This document shows positions 63,487 to 64,000 of a stretch of 64,000 nucleotides of DNA, piece by piece (the first letter of the stretch is position 1; the number at the start of each line of letters is the position of its first letter). Source of the stretch: Clostridium sp. 1001271B_151109_B4 (GTDB lineage: Bacteria > Bacillota > Clostridia > Clostridiales > Clostridiaceae); contig NZ_JADPBQ010000002.1 of NCBI RefSeq assembly GCF_015670405.1, positions 62,001-126,000 on the forward strand, given 5' to 3'. A program made the translations under genes and the position numbers. The notes beneath the pieces were generated by a model. That model was not told the DNA's origin. It saw nothing but the letters and a program-made list of their open reading frames with translations, and did not search any database.

Positions 63487-64000
63487 TTACTTTTGTATTA
63501 ATTCTAAAGTGTCTCTTGCAATCATTAATTCTTCGTTTGTAGGTATAACAAATGCTTTAACTTTGCATCCTGGTTTTGATATTTCTCTTACCTTACCTCT
63601 AACATTGTTAGCTTCTCTATCTACTTCTACTCCTAAGAATTCTAATCCCTTTAAGCACTCTTCTCTAGTTTCTGGACCATTTTCTCCAACACCAGCAGTA
63701 AATACTATAGCATCAATTCCACCCATAATTGCAGCATATGATCCTATTGTAGCTCTTACTTTATATTCAAATACCTTAAGTGCTAAGATAGCTCTTGGAT
63801 CTTTATCCTTGAATGCTCCATCTTCAATATCTCTGAAATCTGAGCTTATTCCTGAAATTCCAAGAACACCTGATTTTTTGTTCATTAAATCATTTACTTC
63901 ATCAACTGATAATCCTTCTTCTTTCATTAAGAAAGTAACTATTGCTGGATCAATGTTACCACTTCTAGTTCCCATAGCAACTCCTTCAAGCGGTGTGAAT
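63487..64000 (-). CDS. ackA: Acetate kinase, C-terminal part (cut by window edge)
   Basis: AckA makes ATP and acetate from acetyl phosphate, the end of the Pta-AckA fermentative pathway. The visible 171 residues begin [20 protein letters not shown], the acetate kinase family signature, and include [20 protein letters not shown] (the ATPase domain's glycine-rich segment) and [18 protein letters not shown] at the C-terminus. The N-terminal half lies outside the window; an internal ATG at 63975 is not the start. It is upstream of yceD, often with pta before it. Confidence 0.95.
   Translation of the reverse strand, partial: FTPLEGVAMGTRSGNIDPAIVTFLMKEEGLSVDEVNDLMNKKSGVLGISGISSDFRDIEDGAFKDKDPRAILALKVFEYKVRATIGSYAAIMGGIDAIVFTAGVGENGPETREECLKGLEFLGVEVDREANNVRGKVREISKPGCKVKAFVIPTNEELMIARDTLELIQK

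Overview
The window is strongly AT-rich and carries 64 kb of mostly core chromosome from a low-GC, spore-forming Firmicute, most likely Clostridium sensu stricto. The evidence is the gene order (division/wall cluster; rpsB-tsf-pyrH-frr-uppS-cdsA-dxr-rseP-ispG; ylxM-ffh-rpsP-khpA-rimM-trmD-rplS; yceD-rpmF-plsX-acpP-rnc-smc-ftsY), CodY, a SpoVD-type PBP and a PdaA cortex deacetylase. Almost all genes lie on the minus strand. No rRNA, tRNA, IS element or CRISPR array was found. Both window ends cut genes (mraY at the left, ackA at the right).

Layout. 1-6.3 kb: division/wall cluster (mraZ, rsmH, ftsL-like, spoVD-type PBP, murF, mraY) behind a promoter overlapped by three MraZ-type boxes. 6.5-7.6 kb: ychF. 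7.7-10.3 kb: an accessory, resistance-like operon with a consensus promoter, a 26-codon leader peptide and a transcription attenuator. It then encodes an ABC-exporter N-terminus fused in frame to an acetyltransferase, an APH(3')-like kinase, a GNAT acetyltransferase and a short coding remnant. 10.4-11.2 kb: pdaA. 11.3-17.8 kb: envelope-glycan operon (TPR protein, TagA-type transferase, MurJ flippase, two GT-B glycosyltransferases) ending in a folate cyclohydrolase-like gene. 18-25 kb: coiled-coil protein, divergent RelA/SpoT-like protein, DEAD-box helicase, RNase Z, NERD protein and an RsgA GTPase with a leader ORF. 25-28 kb: three GNATs, a Nudix hydrolase and a decayed fliB-like gene. 28-32.3 kb: CNNM/CorC-type membrane protein and codBA behind a PyrR attenuator. 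32.3-41.6 kb: isoprenoid, phospholipid and translation genes. 41.9-50 kb: codY, topA, dprA, comM, yraN (inverted), rnhB, rbgA. 50-64 kb: translation, SRP, SMC and fatty-acid genes, then ackA.

The most interesting region is 7.7-10.3 kb. The leader architecture resembles antibiotic-responsive leaders of ABC exporters (for example bmrB-bmrCD of Bacillus subtilis). The exporter itself has been deleted down to its first ~90 residues and joined to a polyamine-type acetyltransferase, so the attenuator now appears to control acetyltransferase and phosphotransferase genes. A second possible leader-controlled gene is rsgA: a 20-codon ORF whose 3' end can pair with a CCTCC-containing segment upstream of the rsgA start. 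Other regulatory structure found by reading includes MraZ boxes, a PyrR loop with mutually exclusive terminator and antiterminator, a structured rplS leader, and hairpins lying between Shine-Dalgarno and start codon at khpA and perhaps mraY. All functional calls rest on motif recognition; no database search or folding was run.
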